Shown here in pieces: positions 34,100 through 42,633 of a stretch of DNA of 64,000 bases. Position 1 is the first letter of the stretch. Every line of letters begins with the position of its first letter. Under the pieces are notes generated by a model. The model worked only from the letters and a program-made list of their open reading frames with translations, ran no database searches and had not been told where the DNA came from. Source of the DNA: Pseudopedobacter sp035496935 (GTDB lineage Bacteria > Bacteroidota > Bacteroidia > Sphingobacteriales > Sphingobacteriaceae); contig DATJED010000011.1 in assembly GCA_035496935.1 (NCBI GenBank), positions 1 through 64,000 on the forward strand. Direction: 5' to 3'. The position numbers were made by a program, and so were the translations under genes.

Positions 34100-36004
34100 T
34101 TACATATAAGCCCTTGCGTTGCTACCTTCCATCCAGTTCATAAATGCTCGGTTTACCACCTTGTTTCCGCCGGGAGTTGGATAATTTCCAGAGAAATACC
34201 AATCTCCTAAATGGTTAGGACAAGCTTCGTGTAAACCTTCCAGTGTTTGATAAATGACTTCCACTTTTGCGCTTATTTCTTCCGGAGTAATGATTTCTGC
34301 AATCTTAGCCGAAATTTCTTCGGGTTTAAATGGGGCGTATATCGCTTTTACATGATTAACTACGTCTTCTTTCGGAATATCGGCCTGTGCTTTACACTTT
34401 TCATAAACCTCTGTAATTACGTTTTCCATTCCTCGTTCTTTCAACAAGGTAATTGCAGCGTTAAAAGCAACAAACTCGCCCATACGGCTCATATCTATTC
34501 CGTAACAATCCGGATAACGAATTTGAGGAGCAGAAGAAACGATGATGATTTTAACAGGACCTAAGCGGTCGAAAATTCTTAAAATACTTTGCTTTAAAGT
34601 TGTTCCGCGTACAATGGAGTCATCTAAAGCAACAATACTATCCACGTCTCTTTTCACCAAACCATAAGTAGTATCATAAACGTGAGCCACCATGTCGCTA
34701 CGATCCGCATCCTGCGTAATAAAAGTACGCATCTTTACGTCTTTAATTGCCAGTTTTTCAACCCTCGGTGTTAAACGTAAAATACGGTCTAGCTCTTCGT
34801 CGGTTAAATTATTACGGCTATTAATTAACGCATCACGCTGAGTTTTTACAGTATGTTTATGCAGACCTTCCACCAAACCGTAAAAAGCAACTTCGGCCGT
34901 GTTAGGGATATAAGAAAAAACAGTGTTTTCAATATCATAGTTAACAGATTTTAAGATTGTTTCTGTTAATAAATTGCCAAGCTCTTTGCGTTCCTTGTAA
35001 ATATCGGCGTCGCTTCCTCTAGAAAAATAAATTCTTTCAAAAGAGCAAGCTTTTTTCTCAACCGGTTCTCTAAAAATTTCTTCTTTAACTGTACCATCTT
35101 TTTTAATAATCATGGCATGTCCAGGTTTAATTTCTTTAACCTGTCCAATTTTTATGTTAAAAGCGGTCTGCAAAGCCGGGCGTTCTGATGTCGCTACAAA
35201 AATCTCATCATCCTGGTAGTAAAAAGCTGGTCGTATACCAGCAGGGTCACGCATTACAAAAGCATCACCATGACCAAAAATTCCAGCTATGGTATAACCG
35301 CCGTCCCAAGTTCTGGCAGATTTCTTTAGAATACGGTTAACATCCATGTGGTTGCCGATTAGTTGAGAAATTTCTGCATTATCGTAACCTTCGCGTTTGA
35401 ACTTGTCAAATAGGTATTGATTCTCGTCATCTAAAAAGTGACCTATTTTTTCCAGTACGGTAACCGTATCGGCTCGTTCCTTGGGGTGCTGACCTAAATC
35501 ATAAAGTTGCTGCAAAAGCTCGTCAACGTTGGTCATGTTAAAGTTACCCGCAATTACCAGGTTTCTACTTTTCCAGTTGTTTTGGCGTAGAAAAGGATGG
35601 CAAGCTTCAACACTGTTTTTTCCGTGAGTCCCATAACGCAAATGCCCCAACAAAACCTCTCCGGTAAAACTTACATTTTCTTTCAGCCATTGCGCATCGT
35701 TAAGCAAAGCAGGGTCTTGCTCTTCAACGGCGGCAAATTTTTTCATTACGTAAGAAAAAATATCCTGAACGGCATTTTTTTCCATTGAGCGGTAACGGCT
35801 GATGTAGCGGTTTCCAGGTTTAATATCAAGTTTAATGGTAGCAATACCGGCGCCATCCTGCCCGCGGTTATGCTGTTTTTCCATCAACAGATATAGCTTG
35901 TTTAAGCCATAAAGTGATGTTCCATACTTTTCCTGATAATATTCTAAGGGTTTTAGTAATCTGATGAATGCTATCCCGCATTCGTGTTTGATTTGTTCGC
36001 TCAT
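34100..36004 (-). CDS. Amidophosphoribosyltransferase, long PurF-like form
   Basis: This 634-residue protein has an N-terminal class II glutamine amidotransferase domain and a C-terminal phosphoribosyltransferase domain. The nucleophile would be C9 in HECGIAFI after a short propeptide, and RGQDGAGIA and GHLRYGTHG are conserved. The PRPP-binding motif is VALDDSIVRGTT. It is about 130 residues longer than classical PurF, with inserts after residue 60 and at the C-terminus. Bacteroidota commonly carry this form beside a classical PurF, so it may be a paralogue with a different acceptor. The step it performs here is not proven. Confidence 0.88.
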   Translation of the reverse strand: MSEQIKHECGIAFIRLLKPLEYYQEKYGTSLYGLNKLYLLMEKQHNRGQDGAGIATIKLDIKPGNRYISRYRSMEKNAVQDIFSYVMKKFAAVEEQDPALLNDAQWLKENVSFTGEVLLGHLRYGTHGKNSVEACHPFLRQNNWKSRNLVIAGNFNMTNVDELLQQLYDLGQHPKERADTVTVLEKIGHFLDDENQYLFDKFKREGYDNAEISQLIGNHMDVNRILKKSARTWDGGYTIAGIFGHGDAFVMRDPAGIRPAFYYQDDEIFVATSERPALQTAFNIKIGQVKEIKPGHAMIIKKDGTVKEEIFREPVEKKACSFERIYFSRGSDADIYKERKELGNLLTETILKSVNYDIENTVFSYIPNTAEVAFYGLVEGLHKHTVKTQRDALINSRNNLTDEELDRILRLTPRVEKLAIKDVKMRTFITQDADRSDMVAHVYDTTYGLVKRDVDSIVALDDSIVRGTTLKQSILRIFDRLGPVKIIIVSSAPQIRYPDCYGIDMSRMGEFVAFNAAITLLKERGMENVITEVYEKCKAQADIPKEDVVNHVKAIYAPFKPEEISAKIAEIITPEEISAKVEVIYQTLEGLHEACPNHLGDWYFSGNYPTPGGNKVVNRAFMNWMEGSNARAYM

Positions 36005-36026
36005 TATTGGGTGTTAATGAAGCTCA

Positions 36027-36034
36027 CAAAATTA
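36027..36034 (-). promoter_or_regulatory. -7 promoter element for the purF-like gene (TAATTTTG)
   Basis: Exact TAnnTTTG match on the minus strand, 22 bases before the ATG at 36004. Confidence 0.5.
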
Positions 36035-36178
36035 ACACTTTATCAGGTTTTGAGAAATATAAAACGTCATATCGATAACATTTCTGATATTTTTTTGCGA
36101 GTAATTGGCTATGAGGAGTTTAACTTTTTATTTTGGATTGAAAAAATTTAGTTACAAAGATGATGAGACGCTTCTTTT

Positions 36179-36290
36179 ATTGCGCTCGTTTATAGCGGGC
36201 GCTTGCCGTTGGTTAACGATTGCATCGTTTTTGTACTAGTTCGATGTAATCGAACAGCAATATTAAGCACTCGTTACAAACGAGAGCAAG
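36179..36290. repeat. Palindromic ~105-bp repeat, copy A (REP/MITE-like)
   Basis: Begins TGCGCTCGTTTATAGCGGGC and ends CACTCGTTACAAACGAGAGC, with internal hairpins ACGATTGCATCGT and GTTCGATGTAATCGAAC. It is homologous to the segment at 57833-57936 in sequence and in order of hairpins. It lies in the 431-base gap between the purF-like gene and the lipoprotein gene; nothing else is recognised in that gap. Confidence 0.75.
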
Positions 36291-36435
36291 TTAGAGTTTT
36301 TACTATTGTGCCTGTTTTCTGATACATCCTCTCAAACTTTCTGATTAAAAAATCGACTGTAATAACTCCATATCAGCTGTTTTTTAAGAATGGTCTCTTT
36401 ATTGTAAAGCCTTGTAAAACAAATCTTATAATAAT

Positions 36436-36867
36436 ATGAAAAATTTAAAAACTGTAAAAATGGGACTGGCAATTTTAGCTTGTCCGTTATTGATCATGAC
36501 AGCTTGTAGCGGTAATGATGCGAAGTATAAAAACTTGCAAACGGGTGAGAAGGTTTACATTATAAAATCTGAATCGGGGCAAGCCATTGATAGCGTAAGC
36601 GGCAGGCCTGTCGAATTTTACGTTGATTTAGATACCAAGGATACCATTTATGGCGAAACCGGCGAAGTGGTAAATAATAAGGTACTGAAAACCGCAGACG
36701 GTGTTTACAAGTTAGATGAAACTAAGTTTAAAAGCGACGTGGAAGAACTAATGGATAGCGGTGCCGACGTTAAGGTTAAAGTTGATGGAGACGAGATGAA
36801 GGTTAAAACCGATGATAAAAAAATTAAGATAGACGGCGACGAAAAGAAAGTCAAAGACAGAAATTAA
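36436..36867 (+). CDS. Lipoprotein with KxKxDGDE repeats, paralogue A
   Basis: A 143-residue lipoprotein with acylation site C24 (LLIMTAC). A globular core of about 75 residues contains LQTGEKVYIIKSESGQAIDS, PVEFYVDLDTKDTIYG and VVNNKVLKTADGVYKLDE. The C-terminal tail has two repeats of about 13 residues, KVKVDGDEMKVK and KKIKIDGDEKKVK, alternating lysine with acidic turns. I recognise no named family. The next gene encodes a clear paralogue, so the two arose by tandem duplication. Confidence 0.85.
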   Translation: MKNLKTVKMGLAILACPLLIMTACSGNDAKYKNLQTGEKVYIIKSESGQAIDSVSGRPVEFYVDLDTKDTIYGETGEVVNNKVLKTADGVYKLDETKFKSDVEELMDSGADVKVKVDGDEMKVKTDDKKIKIDGDEKKVKDRN

Positions 36868-36943
36868 GAAATATGAACATCATGAGTTTCGCAAAGCGCA
36901 AGAACCATGGTTATTAAATCATCATAAAAATTACAGTAAACAT

Positions 36944-37486
36944 ATGAAAAAGATATTTTTAGGACTGGCAGTAACAGCAATGTTGGCTACTGCCTGCAAC
37001 AACGACAAAAAAAATCAAAACGATGCCGATAGCTTAACTTATAATGAGGAAGACGGTACTACAACGATGCCTACACCCGAAGTAAGAGAGGGCGAGTACG
37101 TGAATTTAGCTTCGGGCGAGAAAGTAAACATAGTAAGAGACCCTGCAACCGGGATTGCGGTTGACAGTAAAACCCAGATTCCGGTAGAATTTTATTACGA
37201 CCCAGTGACGTTAGATACCATGTACCAAAGCGGTATGGTGGTAAATCATCTTTTAATTAAAGAAGGCGAAGGAAAATACAGATTGGATAGTTTGAAAATT
37301 AAAGTTGATGGCGACGAGATTAAGATAAAAGGAGATTCATCAAAATTAAAAGTTGATGGCGATGAAATGAAAATGAAATCTGGCGATGACAAAATGAAAG
37401 TCGACGGAAGTGACGGGAAGATTAAAACCTCCGATACAAAAATTAAAGTGGACGACGGCGAGATGAAGGTGAAGCCAAGAAACTAA
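36944..37486 (+). CDS. Lipoprotein with KxKxDGDE repeats, paralogue B
   Basis: A 180-residue lipoprotein with acylation site C18 (MLATAC). Its core aligns with the preceding gene (LASGEKVNIVRDPATGIAVDS, PVEFYYDPVTLDTMYQSG, VVNHLLIKEGEGKYRLDS). The tail carries four repeats of about 13 residues: KIKVDGDEIKIK, KLKVDGDEMKMK, KMKVDGSDGKIK and KIKVDDGEMKVK, against two in paralogue A. The repeat suggests short beta strands joined by acidic turns, and perhaps ion or polymer binding. It may share a transcript with A (76-base gap), and a terminator follows. Confidence 0.85.
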   Translation: MKKIFLGLAVTAMLATACNNDKKNQNDADSLTYNEEDGTTTMPTPEVREGEYVNLASGEKVNIVRDPATGIAVDSKTQIPVEFYYDPVTLDTMYQSGMVVNHLLIKEGEGKYRLDSLKIKVDGDEIKIKGDSSKLKVDGDEMKMKSGDDKMKVDGSDGKIKTSDTKIKVDDGEMKVKPRN

Positions 37487-37498
37487 ACAATTTAACCC

Positions 37499-37534
37499 AG
37501 AAGCAGTCTTTAGAAATATCGGCTGTTTCTTTTT
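37499..37534 (+). terminator. Terminator after lipoprotein B
   Basis: Stem AGAAGCAG/CTGTTTCT (37499-37506 against 37523-37530) with one G-T pair, followed by TTTT. Confidence 0.65.
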
Positions 37535-37589
37535 GCCCAAAAATTTGCTGGTATATTTCTTGCAAATTATCTCGGAAACTTTGAAAAAT

Positions 37590-39122
37590 ATGTCTGTAAT
37601 AGGAGAACTCATAAAAAAAGCGATTGACGTTACTGGTTTTATTAAAGGAAGCGGCAATCCGGTTGCGGAACAGGAGGCTGTATTAAAGCATCTGTTAGAG
37701 ACTGCAAAGCTCACTGCATTTGGTAAAAAATATGGGTTTGCCGAAATTTTAAAACAACCCTCTGTTAGTTTAGCCTTTCAGAAAAATGTACCTATCCACG
37801 ATTACGATAAAATGTTTGCCGAGTGGTGGCATTTTTTGCTAGCAGGGCACCAAAACGTAACTTGGCCCGGCGGACAAGATTATTTTGCGTTAAGTAGCGG
37901 CACTACCAGCAATAGCAAATACATCCCAGTAACGGAAGATATGCTGGAATCAATACGGAAAGCCGGCATAAAGCAGATTTTAAGTCTTAAGAACTTTGAA
38001 CTGCCGGGAGATTTCTTTGAAAAGCAGATTTTGATGTTGGGAAGCAGTACGCACTTGATACAAAAAGACGACCACGAGGAAGGAGAAATCAGCGGTATTT
38101 CTGCGGCAAATATCCCAACTTGGTTTAAAAGTTTTTATAAACCCGGCGAAGAGATTGCAGGGATTAAAGACTGGGACCAGAAACTGAAACGAATTGTGGA
38201 AGAAGCACCCAAATGGGATATCGGTAGTTTATCTGGAATACCATCGTGGGTAGAGATGATGCTGAAAGCGATTATCAAACATCATAACCTTAAAACCATT
38301 CACGATATTTGGCCAAATTTGCAAGTTTATACCAGCGGTGGTGTGGCCTTTGAACCTTACCTGCAAAGTTTTGAGAAACTGTTGGCGCACCCCATCATTT
38401 ACATTGATACTTATTTAGCTTCGGAAGGATATTTAGCCACGCAATGCCGACCAGACGTTACCTCGATGTCGTTAAATACAGATAACGGGATATTTTTTGA
38501 ATTTGTGCCTTTCGTTGAGCAAAATATGGACGAAAACGGTTGCGTAAAACCCGATGCGGAAGTTTTAACCTTAGCAGATGTTAAAGAAAATGAAAATTAT
38601 GTGCTTTTGATCAGTACAGTAGCTGGTGCTTGGCGCTACATGATTGGCGACACCGTAATGTTTACCAATAAAGAACTGGCAGAGATTAAAATAACCGGAA
38701 GAACAAAGCATTATTTAAATGTGGTGGGTTCACAGCTTTCTGTGCATCAAATGAATCAAGCTATTGAATACCTCGCAGAAAAATACGGAATAGCCATTAA
38801 GGAATTTGTGGTGGCGGCCATTCATCGCGGAGATGACTATATCCATAAATGGTTAATAGGAGCGAGCAAAATTTTAACTAATTCTACCGAAATTGCCGAT
38901 GATTTAGATGCTTTTTTGCAGGAGAATAATAAAAATTATAAAGTTGCCAGAAGTAAAGCATTAAAAGGGGTTGAAGTGGAAATTTTTGCTGTCAACAGTT
39001 TTTACAAATGGAGCGAGGAAAAGAAAAATTTAGGCGGACAAGCGAAAATTCCTCGAGTTTTAAAAGAGGAAGAATTTTTAGATTTCCAGGATTATTTACG
39101 AGTTAATGCAGAAAGCCGTTAG
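37590..39122 (+). CDS. GH3-family acyl-adenylating enzyme
   Basis: From the ATG at 37590 the protein has 510 residues; the frame extends to a TTG at 37533 that lies in the terminator and is discounted. The GH3 (auxin-responsive promoter) family fold of plants is recognised by YFALSSGTTSNSKYIPVT (ATP-binding P-loop-like motif), VYTSGGVAFEPY, YLASEGYLATQC and the ITGRTKHYLNVVGSQLS hinge. Plant GH3 enzymes join amino acids to carboxylic hormones by adenylation. The bacterial substrate is unknown. An AAACTTTG promoter-like element lies just before the ATG. Confidence 0.9.
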   Translation: MSVIGELIKKAIDVTGFIKGSGNPVAEQEAVLKHLLETAKLTAFGKKYGFAEILKQPSVSLAFQKNVPIHDYDKMFAEWWHFLLAGHQNVTWPGGQDYFALSSGTTSNSKYIPVTEDMLESIRKAGIKQILSLKNFELPGDFFEKQILMLGSSTHLIQKDDHEEGEISGISAANIPTWFKSFYKPGEEIAGIKDWDQKLKRIVEEAPKWDIGSLSGIPSWVEMMLKAIIKHHNLKTIHDIWPNLQVYTSGGVAFEPYLQSFEKLLAHPIIYIDTYLASEGYLATQCRPDVTSMSLNTDNGIFFEFVPFVEQNMDENGCVKPDAEVLTLADVKENENYVLLISTVAGAWRYMIGDTVMFTNKELAEIKITGRTKHYLNVVGSQLSVHQMNQAIEYLAEKYGIAIKEFVVAAIHRGDDYIHKWLIGASKILTNSTEIADDLDAFLQENNKNYKVARSKALKGVEVEIFAVNSFYKWSEEKKNLGGQAKIPRVLKEEEFLDFQDYLRVNAESR

Positions 39123-39266
39123 GTTGAGGAGCGAAACGTCTCACCACAGAACCCCTATAAATAATGAGTTATACCTATTTGTGAGCTATTTCTCCGTCAG
39201 TCGGCGGATCGATATGACGAAAACTACTTGTTTACTCAAGTGGTGAATACCTTTTATAAAGTCAGG

Positions 39267-39932
39267 TTAATCTTTAGCTTTTTCAATTTTAGCTTGCTCA
39301 ATTTTACGCACCTGCCCTACTATATCATCCGGCGAAAGGTATAGGCGGGCGATTTTAGCCTTATACTTTTGGGGTAAATCTGTTTGGTTTAAAATAAATC
39401 TTTTGGTTTCTATGATATAAAATCCCAGCCCATGGTTAACGGCATAAGTATCGGCAATCCGTTCCGCTTTTTGTATGTACCTTTCAGAAAACAGGTAACC
39501 CAATGCAAACCCGCACATCGAAAACAAACTTCTGGATTTGTAATCCATAATATGTCCAAGCTCATGTCCAATCCATCCAATCATAATATTTGTTGGCAAT
39601 TGGTGGATGGGCGTAGCGGAATGCGTAAGTTTAAACATCGAGCTGATGTTGATTTGGAAGGCCCGCGTTTTCTTGCTTCTAAATAACATTGAAGCTTTTG
39701 GTTGCGCTTGCATTACCGATTTTTTTATGTTTTGTTTAAATACAAAATCAATTTCAGTTTCTTTTAATTCTGGATAATGGGAGAGGGCAATCAGTACACT
39801 TTTTTCAATAATTTTCGGTATTTTTTTATGATGAGCGAATTCTAATAGACTGGTGTCAGCTAAAATAGTAGTGTCGGTTGTATCGGGAATCATGAAAGTA
39901 AAAATTATAAAAATTGCAGATAGCATGGGCAT
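39267..39932 (-). CDS. Putative zinc metalloprotease (HELGH)
   Basis: A 221-residue protein with an N-terminal hydrophobic segment (residues 1-16). The zinc motif is WIGHELGH (H123, E124, H127), with a likely third ligand E157 in AERIADTYAV, the arrangement of M48-type peptidases. A short hydrophobic stretch SMCGFALGYLF lies between them. I do not recognise a closer family. The start region overlaps or abuts small unknown genes on the other strand. Confidence 0.72.
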   Translation of the reverse strand: MPMLSAIFIIFTFMIPDTTDTTILADTSLLEFAHHKKIPKIIEKSVLIALSHYPELKETEIDFVFKQNIKKSVMQAQPKASMLFRSKKTRAFQINISSMFKLTHSATPIHQLPTNIMIGWIGHELGHIMDYKSRSLFSMCGFALGYLFSERYIQKAERIADTYAVNHGLGFYIIETKRFILNQTDLPQKYKAKIARLYLSPDDIVGQVRKIEQAKIEKAKD

Positions 39933-40002
39933 ATCTAAAATGATAAAAGGACTGAGAAAATTTACTTTTGGTTCAACCTTTATCCATCAAGAAACATCAT
40001 TC

Positions 40003-40212
40003 ATGCCAATAAAAATTAAGATGACATTAATAAATGCTGATAGATTAGATGTTATTATATTTGAGAGGAAAACGGAAGCGTCAAATATGACGGACAGTGT
40101 TGCGGAAGTATTAAAAAGCTTTGGTAAAAGCGAGGATCAACTAGGGAAAATCACCAACTATGTGAAAGCTTTCTTTGAATATGTTTTTGGTATGATAAAT
40201 TTACAATTTTAG
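40003..40212 (+). CDS. Small hypothetical protein
   Basis: I do not recognise it. The frame is open from 39853 and has ATG codons at 39892 and 40003; the earlier ones would overlap the divergent metalloprotease gene, so I prefer 40003, which gives 69 residues. The product (MPIKIKMTLINADRLDVIIF to VFGMINLQF) has normal-looking composition and a possible helix at VAEVLKSFGKSEDQLGKI. Start and reality are uncertain. Confidence 0.45.
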   Translation: MPIKIKMTLINADRLDVIIFERKTEASNMTDSVAEVLKSFGKSEDQLGKITNYVKAFFEYVFGMINLQF

Positions 40213-40255
40213 CAGTTGGATTAGAATTATTTAACATTTTGCAAAACATTAAAAT

Positions 40256-40444
40256 ATGGATAATAAAAAAGGAATAAACTTATTTTTCGCTTTTATAGCA
40301 GTAATATTAGGATGGACACTTTTTAAGCATTTTGATTTTAAGACTTTTAAATTTGCCGACCCTTATTTGGACATCCTCTATCTTATTATATTTATAACTT
40401 CAATTTACCTAATCATAAAAAACCGTAAAAAGAAAGAAGACTGA
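40256..40444 (+). CDS. Small membrane protein, two predicted spans
   Basis: A 62-residue protein with membrane spans at about residues 8-23 (INLFFAFIAVILGW) and 36-55 (LYLIIFITSIYLII), and a basic end KNRKKKED. No family is recognised. It follows the previous small gene by 43 bases on the same strand. Confidence 0.5.
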   Translation: MDNKKGINLFFAFIAVILGWTLFKHFDFKTFKFADPYLDILYLIIFITSIYLIIKNRKKKED

Positions 40445-40572
40445 AAACGATAAAACTGCCACTAATAAGGGTGTTGTTTCAGGCGGGCTGAGGTGAGAGC
40501 TTTGTGCTTCTGATGGAACTTTAGTCCGTTCTATTAATATTTTGGATTAAGGCGAAAGTAGGCTGAAAACAA

Positions 40573-40600
40573 AAAATCCCGATTTTTCAATCAGGATTTT
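40573..40600 (-). terminator. Terminator after sucC
   Basis: Minus-strand stem AAAATCCTGAT/ATCGGGATTTT (arms 40590-40600 and 40573-40583) with one T-G pair, followed by Ts. It lies 58 bases beyond the sucC stop. Confidence 0.75.
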
Positions 40601-40657
40601 TAAATCGATCAGTGCTTCTGTCTTTGACTTTTAGTCTTCGTAAGACTTTCAGCTTAA

Positions 40658-41848
40658 TTAAGCTAATACTTCCGATACCAAATCAGCAGCCTCTTTTAAT
40701 AAAATTGCAGAGAATACTTTTAGGCCAGAATCATCAATTAGTTTTTTAGCTTCAACGGCGTTTGTGCCCTGTAACCTCACAATAATAGGAACGCTGATAT
40801 TGCCCATTTCTTTGTAGGCATCAATTACACCTTGGGCAACTCTATCACAACGTACAATTCCACCAAAAATATTAATTAAAATAGCCTTAACGTTGGGGTC
40901 TTTTAAAATGATATTAAAAGCAGCTTTTACCGTAGTTGCATTTGCAGTTCCGCCAACATCTAAAAAGTTCGCAGGCTCACCACCGGCAATTTTAATAATG
41001 TCCATAGTTGCCATTGCTAAACCAGCACCATTAACCATACAGCCAACGTTTCCGTCCAACTTAACATAGTTAAGGTTTGATTCAGATGCTTCAACCTCGG
41101 TTGGGTCTTCTTCTGTAGTATCACGCATTGCCGCGTAATCTGGGTGACGGAACAGCGCATTGTCATCTAAATTAACCTTGGCATCAACAGCTAAAATTTT
41201 ATCGTCAGATGTTTTTAATACTGGGTTAATCTCAAACATCGAAGAATCTGTAGCTTCGTATGCTTTATAAAGCGCAGCTATAAATTTAGTCATGTCTTTA
41301 AAAGCAGCCCCAGATAAACCTAAGTTGAAAGCAATTTTACGGGTCTGGAAACCTTGTAAACCAACTTTAGGGTCAATTTCTTCTTTAAATATTAAATGTG
41401 GCGTTTTTTCAGCAACTTCTTCAATATCCATTCCGCCTTCGGTAGAATACATAATGATATTTTTACCTGTAGAACGGTTTAACAACACAGAAACATAAAA
41501 CTCTTTAGTTTCAGATTCGCCAGGGTAATAAACGTCTTGTGCAACTAAAACTTTATTTACTTTTTTACCTTCTGCACCAGTTTGCGGAGTAACCAACTGC
41601 ATACCAATAATATCAGTAGCTCTTTGCTTTACTTCCTCTAAATTTTTAGCTAGTTTAACACCGCCACCTTTTCCTCTTCCACCAGCATGAATTTGCGCCT
41701 TAACCACAACCCAGTCAGAATTGTAATCTTCTTTAAGTTTTTTGGCAGCTTCTACAGCTTGTTCTGGCGTATCGGCAACAATACCTTCTTGTACCCTAAC
41801 ACCAAAACTTTTAAGAATTTGTTTACCTTGATATTCGTGAATGTTCAT
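40658..41848 (-). CDS. sucC: Succinyl-CoA synthetase, beta subunit
   Basis: The 396-residue ATP-grasp subunit of the TCA-cycle enzyme that converts succinyl-CoA to succinate with formation of ATP or GTP. The start MNIHEYQGKQILKSFGV is standard, followed by QIHAGGRGKGGGVKLA (nucleotide binding), MFEINPVL and GCMVNGAGLAMATMD. FLDVGGTA and INIFGGIVRCD complete the family signature. The alpha subunit sucD is not adjacent, which is common in Bacteroidota. Confidence 0.97.
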   Translation of the reverse strand: MNIHEYQGKQILKSFGVRVQEGIVADTPEQAVEAAKKLKEDYNSDWVVVKAQIHAGGRGKGGGVKLAKNLEEVKQRATDIIGMQLVTPQTGAEGKKVNKVLVAQDVYYPGESETKEFYVSVLLNRSTGKNIIMYSTEGGMDIEEVAEKTPHLIFKEEIDPKVGLQGFQTRKIAFNLGLSGAAFKDMTKFIAALYKAYEATDSSMFEINPVLKTSDDKILAVDAKVNLDDNALFRHPDYAAMRDTTEEDPTEVEASESNLNYVKLDGNVGCMVNGAGLAMATMDIIKIAGGEPANFLDVGGTANATTVKAAFNIILKDPNVKAILINIFGGIVRCDRVAQGVIDAYKEMGNISVPIIVRLQGTNAVEAKKLIDDSGLKVFSAILLKEAADLVSEVLA

Positions 41849-41961
41849 CTTCTAAAAATTTGAGGTGAAATTACGAATACCATCCTAATAAATAAAACTA
41901 AACGCCAATAATTTGACGTTTTTTAGCTTTTTTAAGCTCTTTTTTTGCTAATTCTTTTCTC

Positions 41962-41969
41962 TATTTTTG
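41962..41969 (+). promoter_or_regulatory. -7 promoter element before the ABC gene (TATTTTTG)
   Basis: Exact TAnnTTTG match ending 5 bases before the ATG at 41974; the mRNA should be leaderless or nearly so. Confidence 0.5.
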
Positions 41970-41973
41970 AAGG

Positions 41974-42630
41974 ATGCTAAAGGCTTTAAATATTATAAAG
42001 AATTATGGCGAGCTTCAAATTTTAAAAAACGTTAGTTTAGAAGTCGCAAAGGGAGAAATTGTAAGTATTGTTGGAGCTTCTGGTGCCGGAAAAAGCACAT
42101 TATTGCACATTATTGGAACTTTAGACAAACCCGATAGTGGACAAGTTTTTATCAACGATGCTGAAATTACCAAACTAAGTTCAAAAGCTTTAAGCGCTTT
42201 CAGAAATAAGCATATCGGATTCATTTTTCAGTTTCACCATTTGTTGCCCGAGTTTACAGCGCTGGAAAATGTTTGTATTCCTGCCTTTATCGCTAAAAAA
42301 TCAAAATCCGAAACAGAAAAGCGAGCAATGGAATTGCTTACTTTACTGGGGTTAAAAGACAGAGCACATCATAAACCGGCAGCAATGTCGGGCGGAGAGC
42401 AACAACGAGTTGCAGTTGCAAGGGCGTTGATCAATCAGCCAGATTTAATTTTGGCCGATGAACCTTCGGGCAATTTAGATTCGCACCACGCAAAAGAACT
42501 GCATCAGTTATTTTTTGATTTACGGGACCGATTCAATCACACTTTCATCATCGTCACCCATAACGAAGAATTGGCCGATATGGCTGATAGAAAAATAGTA
42601 ATGAAAGATGGTTTAATTTATAACAGCTAA
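41974..42630 (+). CDS. ABC transporter ATP-binding protein, LolD-like
   Basis: A 218-residue ATPase with Walker A GASGAGKST, Q-loop FQFHHLLPEFTALENV, signature MSGGEQQRVAVARAL and Walker B LILADEPSGNLDS. The phrase FQFHHLLPEFTALEN is characteristic of LolD, which powers lipoprotein release from the inner membrane. The LolC/E permease is not next to it; instead two genes of unknown role follow with gaps of 3 and 0 bases. The assignment to LolD against the MacB type is fairly likely, not certain. Confidence 0.9.
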   Translation: MLKALNIIKNYGELQILKNVSLEVAKGEIVSIVGASGAGKSTLLHIIGTLDKPDSGQVFINDAEITKLSSKALSAFRNKHIGFIFQFHHLLPEFTALENVCIPAFIAKKSKSETEKRAMELLTLLGLKDRAHHKPAAMSGGEQQRVAVARALINQPDLILADEPSGNLDSHHAKELHQLFFDLRDRFNHTFIIVTHNEELADMADRKIVMKDGLIYNS

Positions 42631-42633
42631 GTT

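Noticed and set aside
40651..40664. Palindrome AGCTTAATTAAGCT at the sucC stop codon
   Set aside because: Short AT-rich palindrome overlapping the coding end; likely chance.
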